DNA of 38,621 bases from Verrucomicrobiales bacterium (GCA_027489875.1 JAIXZE010000321.1:1-38621); one strand, 5' to 3'; shown: positions 1-8,721, numbered from the stretch's first letter. Made by a program: numbers and translations. Notes: a model not told the origin generated them from the sequence alone.

Positions 1-411
1 ATTGCGGTCGAGCACCGTCCGTCCGGTGGAACGATCGATGGCGATCACGTGAGCCGTGAGGCGGATGTCGTAATCGCGGGTGGAGAAGACGTCGTTGGGC
101 TGGAGGGTGAGCGGATTGCGTGCGTATTCGACGAGGGTGCCGGTGACAAGGATGTCGCCGGGTTCGGAGGTGGCGAGGCGGAGCGTGCCGTCGCGTTGGA
201 TTTCCTTCCGGAGTGCGGTGGCGACCGGTTCGATGAGGCGTGGTTCGCGTGTCTGGTCAGCGAACGGGCGGATCTCGATGGAACGTGCGCCGGCCACCTG
301 TCCGCCGGTGGGGCCGACGGAATACCCAGCGCATCCGGCGAGCAGGGATGCTGCCGCGAGCAGGGATGTCAAAGGACGCCAATGGCGGGGCTGGGATTGG
401 GAAGCGGGCAT
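1..411 (-). CDS. lptE: LptE-like LPS-assembly lipoprotein (3' end outside window)
   Basis: The frame reads from ATG at 411 through base 1 without a stop (137 codons), so the C-terminus lies outside the window. The N-terminus is a lipoprotein signal: basic start, alanine/leucine core, then LLAGC as lipobox. The mature part begins GYSVGP and continues with SIEIRPFADQT, then REPRLIEPVATALRKEI and a GDILVTGTLVEY segment. This is the pattern of the LptE family, the outer-membrane lipoprotein that plugs LptD and helps insert lipopolysaccharide into the outer leaflet. The role is inferred from family resemblance. It starts 5 bp after the stop of the upstream TPR gene, so the two are probably one outer-membrane-biogenesis operon. 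An alternative is a generic LptE/LpoB-like lipoprotein of unknown role. Confidence 0.7.
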   Translation of the reverse strand, partial: MPASQSQPRHWRPLTSLLAAASLLAGCAGYSVGPTGGQVAGARSIEIRPFADQTREPRLIEPVATALRKEIQRDGTLRLATSEPGDILVTGTLVEYARNPLTLQPNDVFSTRDYDIRLTAHVIAIDRSTGRTVLDRN

Positions 412-416
412 GGGCC

Positions 417-1481
417 TTACTTGGCGGGTGTGGGGGCGGCGAGTTTCTGGGCGGCCTTGCGGACGGCTTCCCGGCGGTCCTTCTCGGCCTGTTCGCGTTG
501 CTTGGCCTGTTCGGCGGCCAGGGGGCGCAGGTACTCGATGCGTTTGCGGGCCTTCTCGGCGAAGGGGGAGGCGGGATCCTTCACCAGCACCTCGTTGTAA
601 TAGACGAGGGCTCCCTGGTACTTCTCGCGGCGCTCGTAGTATCGGCCTTTCTCGAACGCGCCGCGGGCCTGTTCCGTCTTGAGGTCGAGGATGGTCTGGG
701 TGGCCTCGGGAATGCGCTTGTCGCTGCGGTAATCGGCCTTGAACTGGTTGAAGGTGTCGATGGCGCGATCGGCGGCGGATTGGTCGTATTCGGCCTTCTG
801 GGACTGCTTACGCCATGCGGTGCCGGCCTTGTAGAGGGCATCGGCGGCGACGGTGGGCTTGTCGTAATAGCGGTCCGCGGCTCTCTCGTAGGCCTTCACG
901 GCCATGGGATAATTCTTCTGCTTGTCGCGGGCGGCGCCGATGGCCATCTGGGCGGCGGGGCCGGTTTCGTGGAAGGGGCCGTTGCGGACGATCTGGTCGA
1001 AGAGGCCCGCCGTCTTGTCCATGGAGGGGAAGAACGGGATGTAGCCCCAGAGCTTGAACCACTGGCCACCGAGGAAGCGGTTGGCGATGGCCATCTCCCG
1101 TTGGAGGATCTCACTGTAATTCGGGATCTTCGGGTATTTCTGCAGGACGCGTTGGTACTCCTTGAAGGCTTTCTCGTCCTGCTTGCGCTCTTCGTAGCAA
1201 CGACCAAGGAGGTATTGGGCGGGACCAGCGTGATCCGAGAGGGGCCAGACCTTCACCACACGCCGGGCAGCCTTGAGGGCGGTCCGGTAATCCTTCTTGT
1301 CGAACGATTCCTGCGCGACCTGGAGTTGGTCCTTGGCGCGGTTGCGCTCCCACTTGCCGGTCTGCCCAACCGGCTCATAGGTCCATCCCTCACCGGGCCG
1401 GAAAATGATCGGAGCCGGGCAACGGCGCGCACCCACGACGATGCCCATCAGTACGATGAGGCAGTAGAACCAGCGATTCAC
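417..1481 (-). CDS. bamD: BamD-like outer-membrane assembly TPR protein
   Basis: This 354-residue protein has an N-terminal hydrophobic segment (FYCLIVLMGIVVGA) followed by TPR-like helical repeats: YRTALKAARRVVKVWP, KAFKEYQRVLQKYP, YPMAVKAYERAADRYY and YQGALVYYNEVLVKDP. The C-terminal tail is rich in Lys, Glu and Ala and probably coiled. The fold and the LptE-like gene 5 bp downstream suggest BamD/YfiO, the lipoprotein of the beta-barrel assembly machine. No perfect lipobox is seen: the only nearby cysteine follows GARR, so lipid attachment is uncertain. The frame stays open up to 1655, but that extra part reads as intergenic repeat. The GTG at 1481 directly before the hydrophobic segment is the likely start; ATG at 1448 is an alternative. 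Confidence 0.6.
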   Translation of the reverse strand: MNRWFYCLIVLMGIVVGARRCPAPIIFRPGEGWTYEPVGQTGKWERNRAKDQLQVAQESFDKKDYRTALKAARRVVKVWPLSDHAGPAQYLLGRCYEERKQDEKAFKEYQRVLQKYPKIPNYSEILQREMAIANRFLGGQWFKLWGYIPFFPSMDKTAGLFDQIVRNGPFHETGPAAQMAIGAARDKQKNYPMAVKAYERAADRYYDKPTVAADALYKAGTAWRKQSQKAEYDQSAADRAIDTFNQFKADYRSDKRIPEATQTILDLKTEQARGAFEKGRYYERREKYQGALVYYNEVLVKDPASPFAEKARKRIEYLRPLAAEQAKQREQAEKDRREAVRKAAQKLAAPTPAK

Positions 1482-1584
1482 AGCCCGGCAGCCTAGGGAC
1501 GGGGTACGGCAAGTCAACCCGCGCCACGGATGAACCCGGAGTCCGGGTGCATCGCGATCCTGTGGTTCCTTTCGGGGCAGTGTC

Positions 1585-1652
1585 GCGGCGGCGAGGTCCG
1601 TCTCGCCTTGGGAACTGCCTGGAACGGCGACTGCGAGGTCGCCACCCTGTTC
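1585..1652. repeat. Degenerate family B palindromic repeat
   Basis: The left arm GCGGCGAGGTCCGTCTCGCC and the right arm GGCGACTGCGAGGTCGCCAC enclose the spacer TTGGGAACTGCCTGGAAC. The plan matches the better conserved copies at 16298, 18318, 24055 and 30721 (arm, spacer ending in GGAAC or GAACG, arm), but with several substitutions. It lies 23 bp past the stop of the phcR-like gene, where its foldback could end transcription. Confidence 0.5.
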
Positions 1653-1675
1653 CAAGCCGCGGACCCGGGAAGGAT

Positions 1676-2935
1676 TTACGACGAGGCGAGCAGGCGCTCC
1701 CAGAGTCGTTCGTTGGTCATGGCGCGCACGAGGAACTGTTCGCCCTGATCAGCGCCGTCGAGCGCTTCCGGTTGGACGGGCAGGTGCACGGTGAACGTGA
1801 GGCCCTGTGATTCGGAGGGCCGCACGTCGATGCGGCCGCCGTGGTGATGGACGATGAAGTAACACGCCATGAGGAGGACGCCGAATTCCTGGGGCATCTG
1901 CTTGCGCATCAGGAAGGGGTCGAACATGGACAGGATGGCGTGGTGCGGCATGCCGGGTCCGTTGTCGTTGATCGTGATCTCGATCTCGGGCTTGGAGCCG
2001 GGCCGCTGCTGGAGGGATGCCTCGACGCGGATGATGGAGTTCTCGGGGAGGTGGGCCAGTTCATCCCGGAGGATGAGCGGGAAGAGCTTCCGGAACTTGG
2101 GAGCGTCGACGTGAACGGCTGGCAGGTTGTCCGGAATGAGGTTGACGACCGAGATGTGGCGCCGGTCGAGGTCGGCACGCAGTTCGGTGAGGGCGGCGTC
2201 GAGGGCCTCCCGCAGTTGGATGGGGGTCTCGAAGGCGGAGCCGCCCGGGGTTGGGGAGGCCAGGTTGTCGAGTACGTCGAGCACCTGCTTGACCCTCGAC
2301 TGGACGTTTCGATGGAAGTCCTGCCAGAAGGTCGGGTTGCGGAGTTCCGTGAGATCGAGGTTCTCGCGGTGGAGCATCTCCGGCGTGAGTTCGAGGAAGG
2401 CGCGGACGGCGGACATGGCATCCCGGACGTGATGACCGATGCCGGCGGCGAGGACGCCGAGGCTGAGGACGCGGTCCGTGATCACCATCTTGTGGAGGAC
2501 GGAGAGCTTTTCGCGCAGCAGGTAATCGCGTTCGGTCTGGACGATGTAGAATTCCAGGGAGCGCTTGAGGGTGGTTTCGAGCTGCGGGATGTCCCAGGGC
2601 TTGGTGACGTACTTGTAGATGGCACCGGTGTTGACGGCGTCGATGGCGGCATCGAGATCCGTGTAGGCGGTGGCGAGGATGCGGATGATGCGCGGGCGAA
2701 GGCGTCGGGCGCGTTCGAGGAATTGGACGCCCTTTTCCCCGGGCATGCGCTGATCCGACATGATGACGCCGATCTCATCCTGGTGATCGGCGAGGATGCG
2801 GAAGCCTTCCTCGGCGTTGTTGGCGGTGAAGATCCTGAAAGAGGAGCCGAACGCGCGGGAGAAGTATTTGAGGGACATCTCCTCGTCGTCGACGTAGAGG
2901 ATCGCGTACCGCTTGTAGTCGTAGATGTTATCCAT
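1676..2935 (-). CDS. phcR: PhcR-like receiver fused to degenerate histidine kinase domain
   Basis: This protein has 419 residues. Residues 8-125 form a receiver domain: acidic pocket VDDEE at 15-19, phospho-acceptor Asp61 in MSDQRMPG, and Lys112 in YVTKPW. After a helical linker (125-155) comes a DHp-like helix with GIGHHVRDAM (His168/169), then an ATPase-like domain containing NDNGPGMP. The N-box is altered (LILRDELAHLPENS, no clear catalytic Asn), and the usual GTGLGL lid is replaced by PQEFGVLLM. A response regulator whose output domain resembles a histidine kinase is the published hallmark of Ralstonia PhcR. Its start overlaps the kinase stop by 8 bp, so it is translationally coupled. The start is ATG 2935; the frame upstream of it is antisense noise inside the kinase gene. 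It could equally be called PhcQ-like. Confidence 0.65.
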   Translation of the reverse strand: MDNIYDYKRYAILYVDDEEMSLKYFSRAFGSSFRIFTANNAEEGFRILADHQDEIGVIMSDQRMPGEKGVQFLERARRLRPRIIRILATAYTDLDAAIDAVNTGAIYKYVTKPWDIPQLETTLKRSLEFYIVQTERDYLLREKLSVLHKMVITDRVLSLGVLAAGIGHHVRDAMSAVRAFLELTPEMLHRENLDLTELRNPTFWQDFHRNVQSRVKQVLDVLDNLASPTPGGSAFETPIQLREALDAALTELRADLDRRHISVVNLIPDNLPAVHVDAPKFRKLFPLILRDELAHLPENSIIRVEASLQQRPGSKPEIEITINDNGPGMPHHAILSMFDPFLMRKQMPQEFGVLLMACYFIVHHHGGRIDVRPSESQGLTFTVHLPVQPEALDGADQGEQFLVRAMTNERLWERLLASS

Positions 2936-5747
2936 TTGGGGGGGGTGCCAGTTGGCTTGAGGATGGTTGAGGTTCCGGGGCGGACAGAGGGAATTCCAGC
3001 GTAAATTCGCTGAAGCGGCCGGGTTCGCTGCGCACGGAGATGCGACCACCGCAATCGGCAATGATCCGGTGGCAGATGCTGAGCCCGAGACCGGTCCCAC
3101 GGCCCACGTCCTTTGTGGTAAAGAAAGGGTCGAAGATCCGGGAGGCGACCTCGGCGGGGATCCCGCTGCCGTTGTCGCGGATGTGGATGCGGCGGATCGA
3201 GGGAGTCTCGGACAGGTGGGCGCGGATCTCCGGGGATTCGCCATTCACGTACTTCTTGCTGTGGACGGCATCGACGGCGTTCTGGAGGAGGTTGACGAAC
3301 ACCTGGATCAGACGGTTCCGGTTGCCGCGGACGGTGATCCCGTCGGGGATGTCACAAAGGAAACGGATGTCATCGCGGAACTCGGCGGCGAGGAAGCGTG
3401 CGGCAGTGGAGAGGGCTGGGGCGAGGTCGACGTCGTCCTCGGCGGAGCCGGGGTGGGTGAAGGTGCGGAGGTCGGAGACGATGGTGACAACACGAGAGAG
3501 GCCATCGCCGATGTCGTTGATGGTCTCCTGGAAGTCGGCGCGCTCGGATTCGGGAAGGGCGCGGGAGTGCGCCGCCAGCATGTGGAGTCCGGTCTTGGCG
3601 AAGTTCAGCGGGTTGTTGATCTCGTGGATGATTCCCGCCGAGAGACGGCCGAGGGAGGCGAGCTTCTCGGCCTGGACGAGCTGGGTCTCGGTTTCCTGGA
3701 GCTGTTCGAGCGTGGCCTCGAGTTTCTGGTTCTGCCACGACAGCGCCTTCTGGAGGCGGTGGGCGTCGACGAGGTTCTTGATCCGGAGTCGGAGTTCCGC
3801 CGTGGAAAAGGGTTTGCTCAGGTAGTCAGAGGCCCCGGCGTTGAGGGCCGTCAGCTTGGTTTCGTCGTCGGCCCGCGCGGTGAGCATCAGGAACGGGATG
3901 GTGCGGGTGGACCGTTGTCGCCGGATCTCCTGGCAGACCTGCAGGCCGTCCTTCTCCGGCATCATCATGTCGCAGAGGATGACATCGGGAAGGTACTGGG
4001 TCGCGAGGGTGACGGCCTGTTCTCCGTCGACGGCCTCGACGAGTTCGTAGTCGTCGCGCAGCGAGAGACGGAGGAAACCCAGCATGTCGGGTTCGTCCTC
4101 GGCGATGAGAAGCCGTGGGTTCTTGGACTGACCCTGGGCGGGCAGGGGCCGCATCGTCTCGCGCAGGTTGGGGATGCCGGCGTAGAGTTCCGCGCGCTTG
4201 TAAAGGGTGGCGAGCCAGAGCTGCGTGTCGGAGTCGCGGGTGGAGGCGGCAGGCGTTTCCTCAGCCACCGAGAGGGTCGGCTTTTCCGGGACGGCGGCAG
4301 GAAAGAGGGCCTCGGGCGGAAGCGCCACTGCAGGGAGGCGGACGATCATGGACGTACCCGTGCCCCGGCGGCTCTGGACCTGGACGCTGCCACCGTGGGC
4401 TTCGACCAGTTCCTTGACGATGGCGAGGCCGATGCCCGCGCCCTGGTACTTCCGTTGGGCGGAGGTATCGCCCTGCCAGAAACGGTCGAAGACGAATGGG
4501 AGCTTGTCGTCGGGGATGCCGACGCCGGTGTCGCTGACGGTGAAGACGATCCGGTCGTCCTCAACGGTGGCCCGGGCCTCGACGCGGCCACCGGCCGGCG
4601 TGAACTTCAGGGCGTTGAAGAACAGGTTCAGGAAGACCTTTTCCAGCTTGTCCGGGTCGGCAAGGACGCCCTGGACCTCAGGGGCGACGTGGTGGGCAAG
4701 ATGGATGCCCTTTCCTTCGGCCAGGCTGCGGACGGAATGGAGGATGCCGCCAAGGAACACATTGACGGAGATGGGAACCTTCTGGAGCTGGAGGGCTCCG
4801 GCGTCGAGGCGGACGAGGTCGAGGAGATCGTTGATGAGTTTCAGCAGGCGCATGCCATTGCCGAACATCGTGTCGAGGAGGTCGACGGTGCGCTCGGACT
4901 TGTCGAGGGTTTCTGCGTTCCGAAGCTGTTCCAGGGGGGCGAGCAGGAGGGTGAGCGGTGTGCGCAGCTCGTGGGAAATGTTGGCAAAGAAGCGGCCCTT
5001 GATCTCGTCGAGTTCGCGGAGGCGCCGGTTGGACTGGGCGAGCTTCTCGTTGGTGGATTCGAGTTGGGCGTTGGCGTCGCCGAGTTTCTCGTTGGCCGAT
5101 TCGAGCTGGGTGTTGGTGAGGGCGAGTTTGGAATTGGTGGCCTCGAGTTCACGACGGCTTTGCTCCAGCTGGAATCGGGCCGCAAAGTCGCTTTGGCGGA
5201 GTCCGGTCTGGATGGAATTGCCGAGGATGACGATCAGGCCGGTGATGATGATGAAGTACAGGTTGTTGAAGAACGCGACCTGGTTTTCGGAGGAGACGTA
5301 ATCCGCGCAGGCCGCGGCGTAGAGGAAGACCACACCCGCGACAGCGGATGCGCTCTGGATGGTGGTCCACTGCAGGACGAGGCCGACGGCGAGCAGGACC
5401 AGATTGAGGCCTGCGTAATAGGGGGACCGGGCGGTATCCGGGGTATGGGCGATGATCCAGGCCATGCAGGCCGCGGGAATCATCGCCAGGATGACGCCGA
5501 TGGTCCGGTGATGCCGTTGGCCGAGGGGATGAAGCACCAGGGCGAGGAGCGGGGCCATGGCCAATGACCCGGCCAACCGGTAGCGGAGGAACTTCGCGGC
5601 CAGATCCGAGTAGAGCTTCAGGTCGACGAAATACCCCAGCGGAAGGAGCATCATGGCCAGAACGCAACCAATGCGGATCCGGCGGATGGCGATCACGCGA
5701 TCGGCATCCTGATACGCAGCGGCGATCTCTGGCGCCATGCGGCTCAT
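2928..5747 (-). CDS. phcS: PhcS-like membrane hybrid sensor histidine kinase
   Basis: This protein has 939 residues. About six membrane segments lie in residues 24-180 (near 26-41, 58-74, 82-100, 114-130, 133-151 and 162-179). A coiled coil with LESANEKL-type heptads follows (195-245). The first kinase core has H-box His259 (NISHELRTP), N-box NLFFNALKF, and SDTGVGIP and GAGIGLAI. A receiver (544-662) carries IAEDEPDM, Asp593 in LCDMMMPEKDG and Lys645. A second kinase core has His708 in GIIHEINNPLN, then NLLQNAVDAV, RDNGSGIP and GRGTGLGLS. The HK-REC-HK order suggests an internal phosphorelay. Ligand entry through the membrane part would suit a lipid signal. It begins 3 bp after the methyltransferase stop and overlaps the next gene by 8 bp. 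Assignment to PhcS rests on architecture and gene order; other hybrid kinases would look similar. Confidence 0.65.
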   Translation of the reverse strand: MSRMAPEIAAAYQDADRVIAIRRIRIGCVLAMMLLPLGYFVDLKLYSDLAAKFLRYRLAGSLAMAPLLALVLHPLGQRHHRTIGVILAMIPAACMAWIIAHTPDTARSPYYAGLNLVLLAVGLVLQWTTIQSASAVAGVVFLYAAACADYVSSENQVAFFNNLYFIIITGLIVILGNSIQTGLRQSDFAARFQLEQSRRELEATNSKLALTNTQLESANEKLGDANAQLESTNEKLAQSNRRLRELDEIKGRFFANISHELRTPLTLLLAPLEQLRNAETLDKSERTVDLLDTMFGNGMRLLKLINDLLDLVRLDAGALQLQKVPISVNVFLGGILHSVRSLAEGKGIHLAHHVAPEVQGVLADPDKLEKVFLNLFFNALKFTPAGGRVEARATVEDDRIVFTVSDTGVGIPDDKLPFVFDRFWQGDTSAQRKYQGAGIGLAIVKELVEAHGGSVQVQSRRGTGTSMIVRLPAVALPPEALFPAAVPEKPTLSVAEETPAASTRDSDTQLWLATLYKRAELYAGIPNLRETMRPLPAQGQSKNPRLLIAEDEPDMLGFLRLSLRDDYELVEAVDGEQAVTLATQYLPDVILCDMMMPEKDGLQVCQEIRRQRSTRTIPFLMLTARADDETKLTALNAGASDYLSKPFSTAELRLRIKNLVDAHRLQKALSWQNQKLEATLEQLQETETQLVQAEKLASLGRLSAGIIHEINNPLNFAKTGLHMLAAHSRALPESERADFQETINDIGDGLSRVVTIVSDLRTFTHPGSAEDDVDLAPALSTAARFLAAEFRDDIRFLCDIPDGITVRGNRNRLIQVFVNLLQNAVDAVHSKKYVNGESPEIRAHLSETPSIRRIHIRDNGSGIPAEVASRIFDPFFTTKDVGRGTGLGLSICHRIIADCGGRISVRSEPGRFSEFTLEFPLSAPEPQPSSSQLAPPPNG

Positions 5748-5750
5748 GGA

Positions 5751-7187
5751 TCAGGCGGACCGACGGCGGACTTCGAGGTAGAGGTTGACGCCAGTGGGAT
5801 CGGCACTGACTTCGCTGGCGGACTGGCTCGCGTTGGAGGGGATGAGCTGGCGCATGGCCTCCTCGTCGCGGTAGATCAAGTGCCACTCGAGGAGGAAATC
5901 CATGGATTCCCGGAATGGCTTGGAATCATCGACGTTGGTGACGAGCAGCAGGCCTCCCGGGGCCAGCAGTTCGTAGAAGAGTTCGGTCAGGCGACGGCAG
6001 ACCCGGTCGGAGACGTAGTCGAACAACCCAGCGCAATAGACCATGTCATACATGCCTCGATGGCTGGCCGTATCCGGTCGCGACGCCTCCTTGAGAAGTT
6101 GGTTGATGGACTTGGACTGGAAGTCGATGGCGGTCTGGCGCCCGTTGAGGTCACGGATCCGGAGGATGTTTTCCTGGGCGTACTCCAGGGTCTCGTCATT
6201 GAAGTCGAGAAGTGTCAGTTCCGCATGGTCGGCCAGGTCGCCCGAAGCGAGGAACTGCTGCACCTCCTTTGCCGGACCGCAGCCCAGGTTGAGGATGCGG
6301 CATCGGCGACCGGCGGCCTGGACACGGAGTGTTTCCTCGGTGAGGCGTTGCTGGAGATGATTGATCCGGTTCCGGTGGGCGAGTGCGGGCGGATTCTGAA
6401 GGAATACGACATTGACGAGCTTGGCGAACAGCGTCGCGCCCTCGTGTGGATCGCGTAGGATCATGTTCACCATCTCGTAGTCACCGGCGTAGCCGAGGGG
6501 CTTCTGGAAGGTGCGGTAGACGAACGGTGAGCAGAGAACCAGCGGATGCAGCTGTCGGCGGGCGTAGGCGCGATGCGCCGCCCGTGCCTCCGGTGTGATG
6601 TTGCCGGCAACCGCATCGAAGCGGTCCATCCATTCGCCGACTTCGGGCAGGATGCGGCCTTCGAGCTCCTGAAGGACGGTCCGCTCCATCTCCGCGCGGA
6701 CGCCGAGGGGTTCCGAGCGGACGCCGAGCTCGACCTGATCGAGCCATCGGCGGAGGTCCATCAGCAGCATCTGGAAATCGGAGACGGCGACCTTGAAGTC
6801 CGGCGTGACGGCGCGGTTTTTCCGCCACTCGGCCATGAACGCATCGAACTCGGACTGGAGTCGTTGCGGTTGGGCGATGGGGGAGAAGAGGTCGACATCG
6901 AGCCAGGACTCGTCGAGGGAGGCCTCGCACAACAGCATGATGCCGGTGTTGACGAGGTTGGAGACAACGCCGCGGCCTGCGAAGACGCAGCGTTCGCCGA
7001 TGGTGATCCGGAATTCGGAGAGCACCTCGGACAACTGAAGGAGGGAGAATGGATTATAGACCTCGAAGACAACGGAAAAACGCGTGAGTCGGACGGGGGT
7101 TGCCCGGATCTCTGCGCCCTGACTATTGCGGCAGGAGATGTGGGTCTCGCGTTCCGAGAAGAGCGGAATTGCGGTCTTGGACGTCAT
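5751..7187 (-). CDS. phcB: PhcB-like SAM-dependent methyltransferase
   Basis: This protein has 478 residues. Residues 1-105 are a beta-rich domain, at best PilZ-like. A helical region follows, with the family-typical KPLGYAGDYEMVNMI (229-243). The C-terminal half is a Rossmann methyltransferase: motif I ILNLGCGPAKEV (298-309), acidic LLDFNDETLEYA (327-338), DMVYCAGLFDYV (381-392) and LLAPGGLLLVTNV (408-419). Proteins of this build include PhcB, which methylates 3-hydroxy fatty acids to make the diffusible 3-OH PAME/MAME signals of Ralstonia. The actual substrate here is unknown. It is the first gene of the operon, followed after 3 bp by the kinase. ATG 7187 is taken as start, because the open extension to 7325 has no recognisable protein features. 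No clear Shine-Dalgarno precedes it. Confidence 0.7.
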   Translation of the reverse strand: MTSKTAIPLFSERETHISCRNSQGAEIRATPVRLTRFSVVFEVYNPFSLLQLSEVLSEFRITIGERCVFAGRGVVSNLVNTGIMLLCEASLDESWLDVDLFSPIAQPQRLQSEFDAFMAEWRKNRAVTPDFKVAVSDFQMLLMDLRRWLDQVELGVRSEPLGVRAEMERTVLQELEGRILPEVGEWMDRFDAVAGNITPEARAAHRAYARRQLHPLVLCSPFVYRTFQKPLGYAGDYEMVNMILRDPHEGATLFAKLVNVVFLQNPPALAHRNRINHLQQRLTEETLRVQAAGRRCRILNLGCGPAKEVQQFLASGDLADHAELTLLDFNDETLEYAQENILRIRDLNGRQTAIDFQSKSINQLLKEASRPDTASHRGMYDMVYCAGLFDYVSDRVCRRLTELFYELLAPGGLLLVTNVDDSKPFRESMDFLLEWHLIYRDEEAMRQLIPSNASQSASEVSADPTGVNLYLEVRRRSA

Positions 7188-7212
7188 TGCAAACGGGGGG
7201 TAAATCGGGGGT

Positions 7213-7233
7213 CCACCTAGGAGAGGAAGGTGG
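7213..7233 (-). promoter_or_regulatory. Hairpin in the leader of the phcB-like gene
   Basis: The inverted repeat CCACCT/AGGTGG with a 9-nt loop lies about 26 bp upstream of the methyltransferase ATG, in the 215-bp divergent gap shared with the FadL-type porin. On the minus strand the loop reads TCCTCTCCT. It could be a leader hairpin or an operator half-pair, but there is no direct evidence. The rest of the gap (7188-7402) must hold both promoters; no consensus -35/-10 pair stands out. Confidence 0.25.
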
Positions 7234-7402
7234 AAAACCCGGTGGAATTGCCGGCCATCCCTGTGCCGGCACCGACGAGAGTGCTTGGGAAGATGGCGAC
7301 GACTTCCGGGTCTGGAAAGCGCCAAATCTGTCTTGAGCCTGAATTGTTTCGAGGGGGTGGAGGGTGCTTGCCCTCTGTAGGGGTTTCCCGCATAACGACC
7401 CC

Positions 7403-8665
7403 ATGAACTGTCACCCCCCGACCAGGTCCCAAGGAACCTGGATGGCTGCGATGGCCTCGATTCTGGCGTTGTCCGTGGACGTGGAGGCCGAAGGCTTCCG
7501 GAGTCCCACGACAGGAGCGCAAGGATTGGGTACTTCCGGAGGCCGGTTTGCCTTTATCGATGACGCCTCTGCGGCTTGGCACAACCCTGCGAACCTGACC
7601 CTCCTGCCGGAGTGGGAGGTCTCGTTTGAACCGACACTGATCCATCACGAGGCCCGCTATACCGGGCCCTTTGGAACGGCAAAGACGGAGAATCCGTGGA
7701 AGTTCCTTCCGGCGCTCTTCGTTGGCGGTCCCCTGAACGATCGCGTGGCGGCGGGATTGGGCGTGACGGTGCCGTACGGTCTCTCGGTCGATTGGGACTG
7801 GAGCCAGGCCGGAGCGATGAAATACTTCGCGCCGCACTTCGTGGATCTGAAGACCATCAACATCAACCCAAACCTCGCGTTCAAGATCGGTGACCGCGCA
7901 AGCCTTGGGCTGGGACTGGATGTGATGTGGTCGGAGTTGCAACTCCGCCAGGACTACTCCTGGGCGAACCTGTTCCAGAATCCATTCCTGCCGGATGGAG
8001 AGTTGCGGGCGCGCGGGGACGGAATCGGTGTGAGCGGGAACGCGGCCCTCAGCATCGACACGTGGGAGGGGCAACGGTTGGCGATCACGGCGCGCTTTCC
8101 GATGTCGGTCTCGTACGAGGGCCATTTTGATGCGAGCAACGTTCCCTTGGCGGGAAGTTCGCGGACGGATTTCCGCAGTCAGATCGATTTTCCGACGACC
8201 GTGGGAGTTGGTTATGGTGTGCGGGTGACGGATACGGTCCGGGTGGAAGCGAACGTGGAGTTCGTGCAGTTCTCGAGGTTTGAGTCCCTTCGGCTTGGGG
8301 TCGATCCGGTCCAGGCGGCCACCTTGGGTTTGCCAACCTCCTATGCCCAGCAATGGCGCGACACGTTCACCTTTGGCGTGGGCGGGGATTGGGCCTTTGC
8401 GGAGGGCTGGAAGTTGCGCCTGAGCTATCAGCACTACCAGACGCCGGTGCCGGACCGGACGTTCTCGCCGACGATTCCGGATGCCGCGCAGAACGTGGTG
8501 ACGGTGGGGTTGGGCTATCGGTTGGGCAGGCACCGATTCGATCTCGCCTATTCCCGGGTGTTCTATGACGATCGCTCGATCTCCGCGGCGGAGAACGAGG
8601 TGTTCTCCGGGGAGTATGAGATTGCGGCACACCTGATTTCACTCGGGTACGGACTCCAGTTCTGA
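7403..8665 (+). CDS. FadL/OmpP1/TodX-family outer-membrane transport protein
   Basis: This protein has 420 residues. A signal peptide (MAAMASILALSVDVEAEG) precedes the typical FadL mature start: GFRSPTTGAQGLGTSGGR then DDASAAWHNPANL, equivalent to the hatch start and NPAGL motif. The rest alternates beta-strand segments (LGLGLDVMWSELQL, VGYGVRVTDTVRVEANVEF) and ends in an aromatic strand, LISLGYGLQF, with terminal Phe as in barrels inserted by Bam. FadL proteins move long-chain fatty acids and other hydrophobic molecules across the outer membrane. It is transcribed divergently from the Phc-like operon, so uptake of a fatty-acyl signal is an attractive guess only. ATG 7403 is preferred; ATG 7442 would give a shorter signal peptide. 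Confidence 0.85.
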   Translation: MNCHPPTRSQGTWMAAMASILALSVDVEAEGFRSPTTGAQGLGTSGGRFAFIDDASAAWHNPANLTLLPEWEVSFEPTLIHHEARYTGPFGTAKTENPWKFLPALFVGGPLNDRVAAGLGVTVPYGLSVDWDWSQAGAMKYFAPHFVDLKTININPNLAFKIGDRASLGLGLDVMWSELQLRQDYSWANLFQNPFLPDGELRARGDGIGVSGNAALSIDTWEGQRLAITARFPMSVSYEGHFDASNVPLAGSSRTDFRSQIDFPTTVGVGYGVRVTDTVRVEANVEFVQFSRFESLRLGVDPVQAATLGLPTSYAQQWRDTFTFGVGGDWAFAEGWKLRLSYQHYQTPVPDRTFSPTIPDAAQNVVTVGLGYRLGRHRFDLAYSRVFYDDRSISAAENEVFSGEYEIAAHLISLGYGLQF

Positions 8666-8721
8666 GGGAGGTCCGGACGGTGGAGTCCGGCATTGCTGCG
8701 TTGAGAGGAGAAGGGCAGGCA

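Noticed and set aside
1841..3004. Long plus-strand open frame opposite the phcR-like gene
   Set aside because: It is antisense to a clear receiver/kinase protein, is rich in Gly, Val, Glu and Asp as expected of the complement of a high-GC gene, and has no domain.
2967..5567. 866-codon plus-strand open frame opposite the phcS-like kinase
   Set aside because: Long but antisense to strong kinase and receiver motifs; composition is the usual high-GC shadow.
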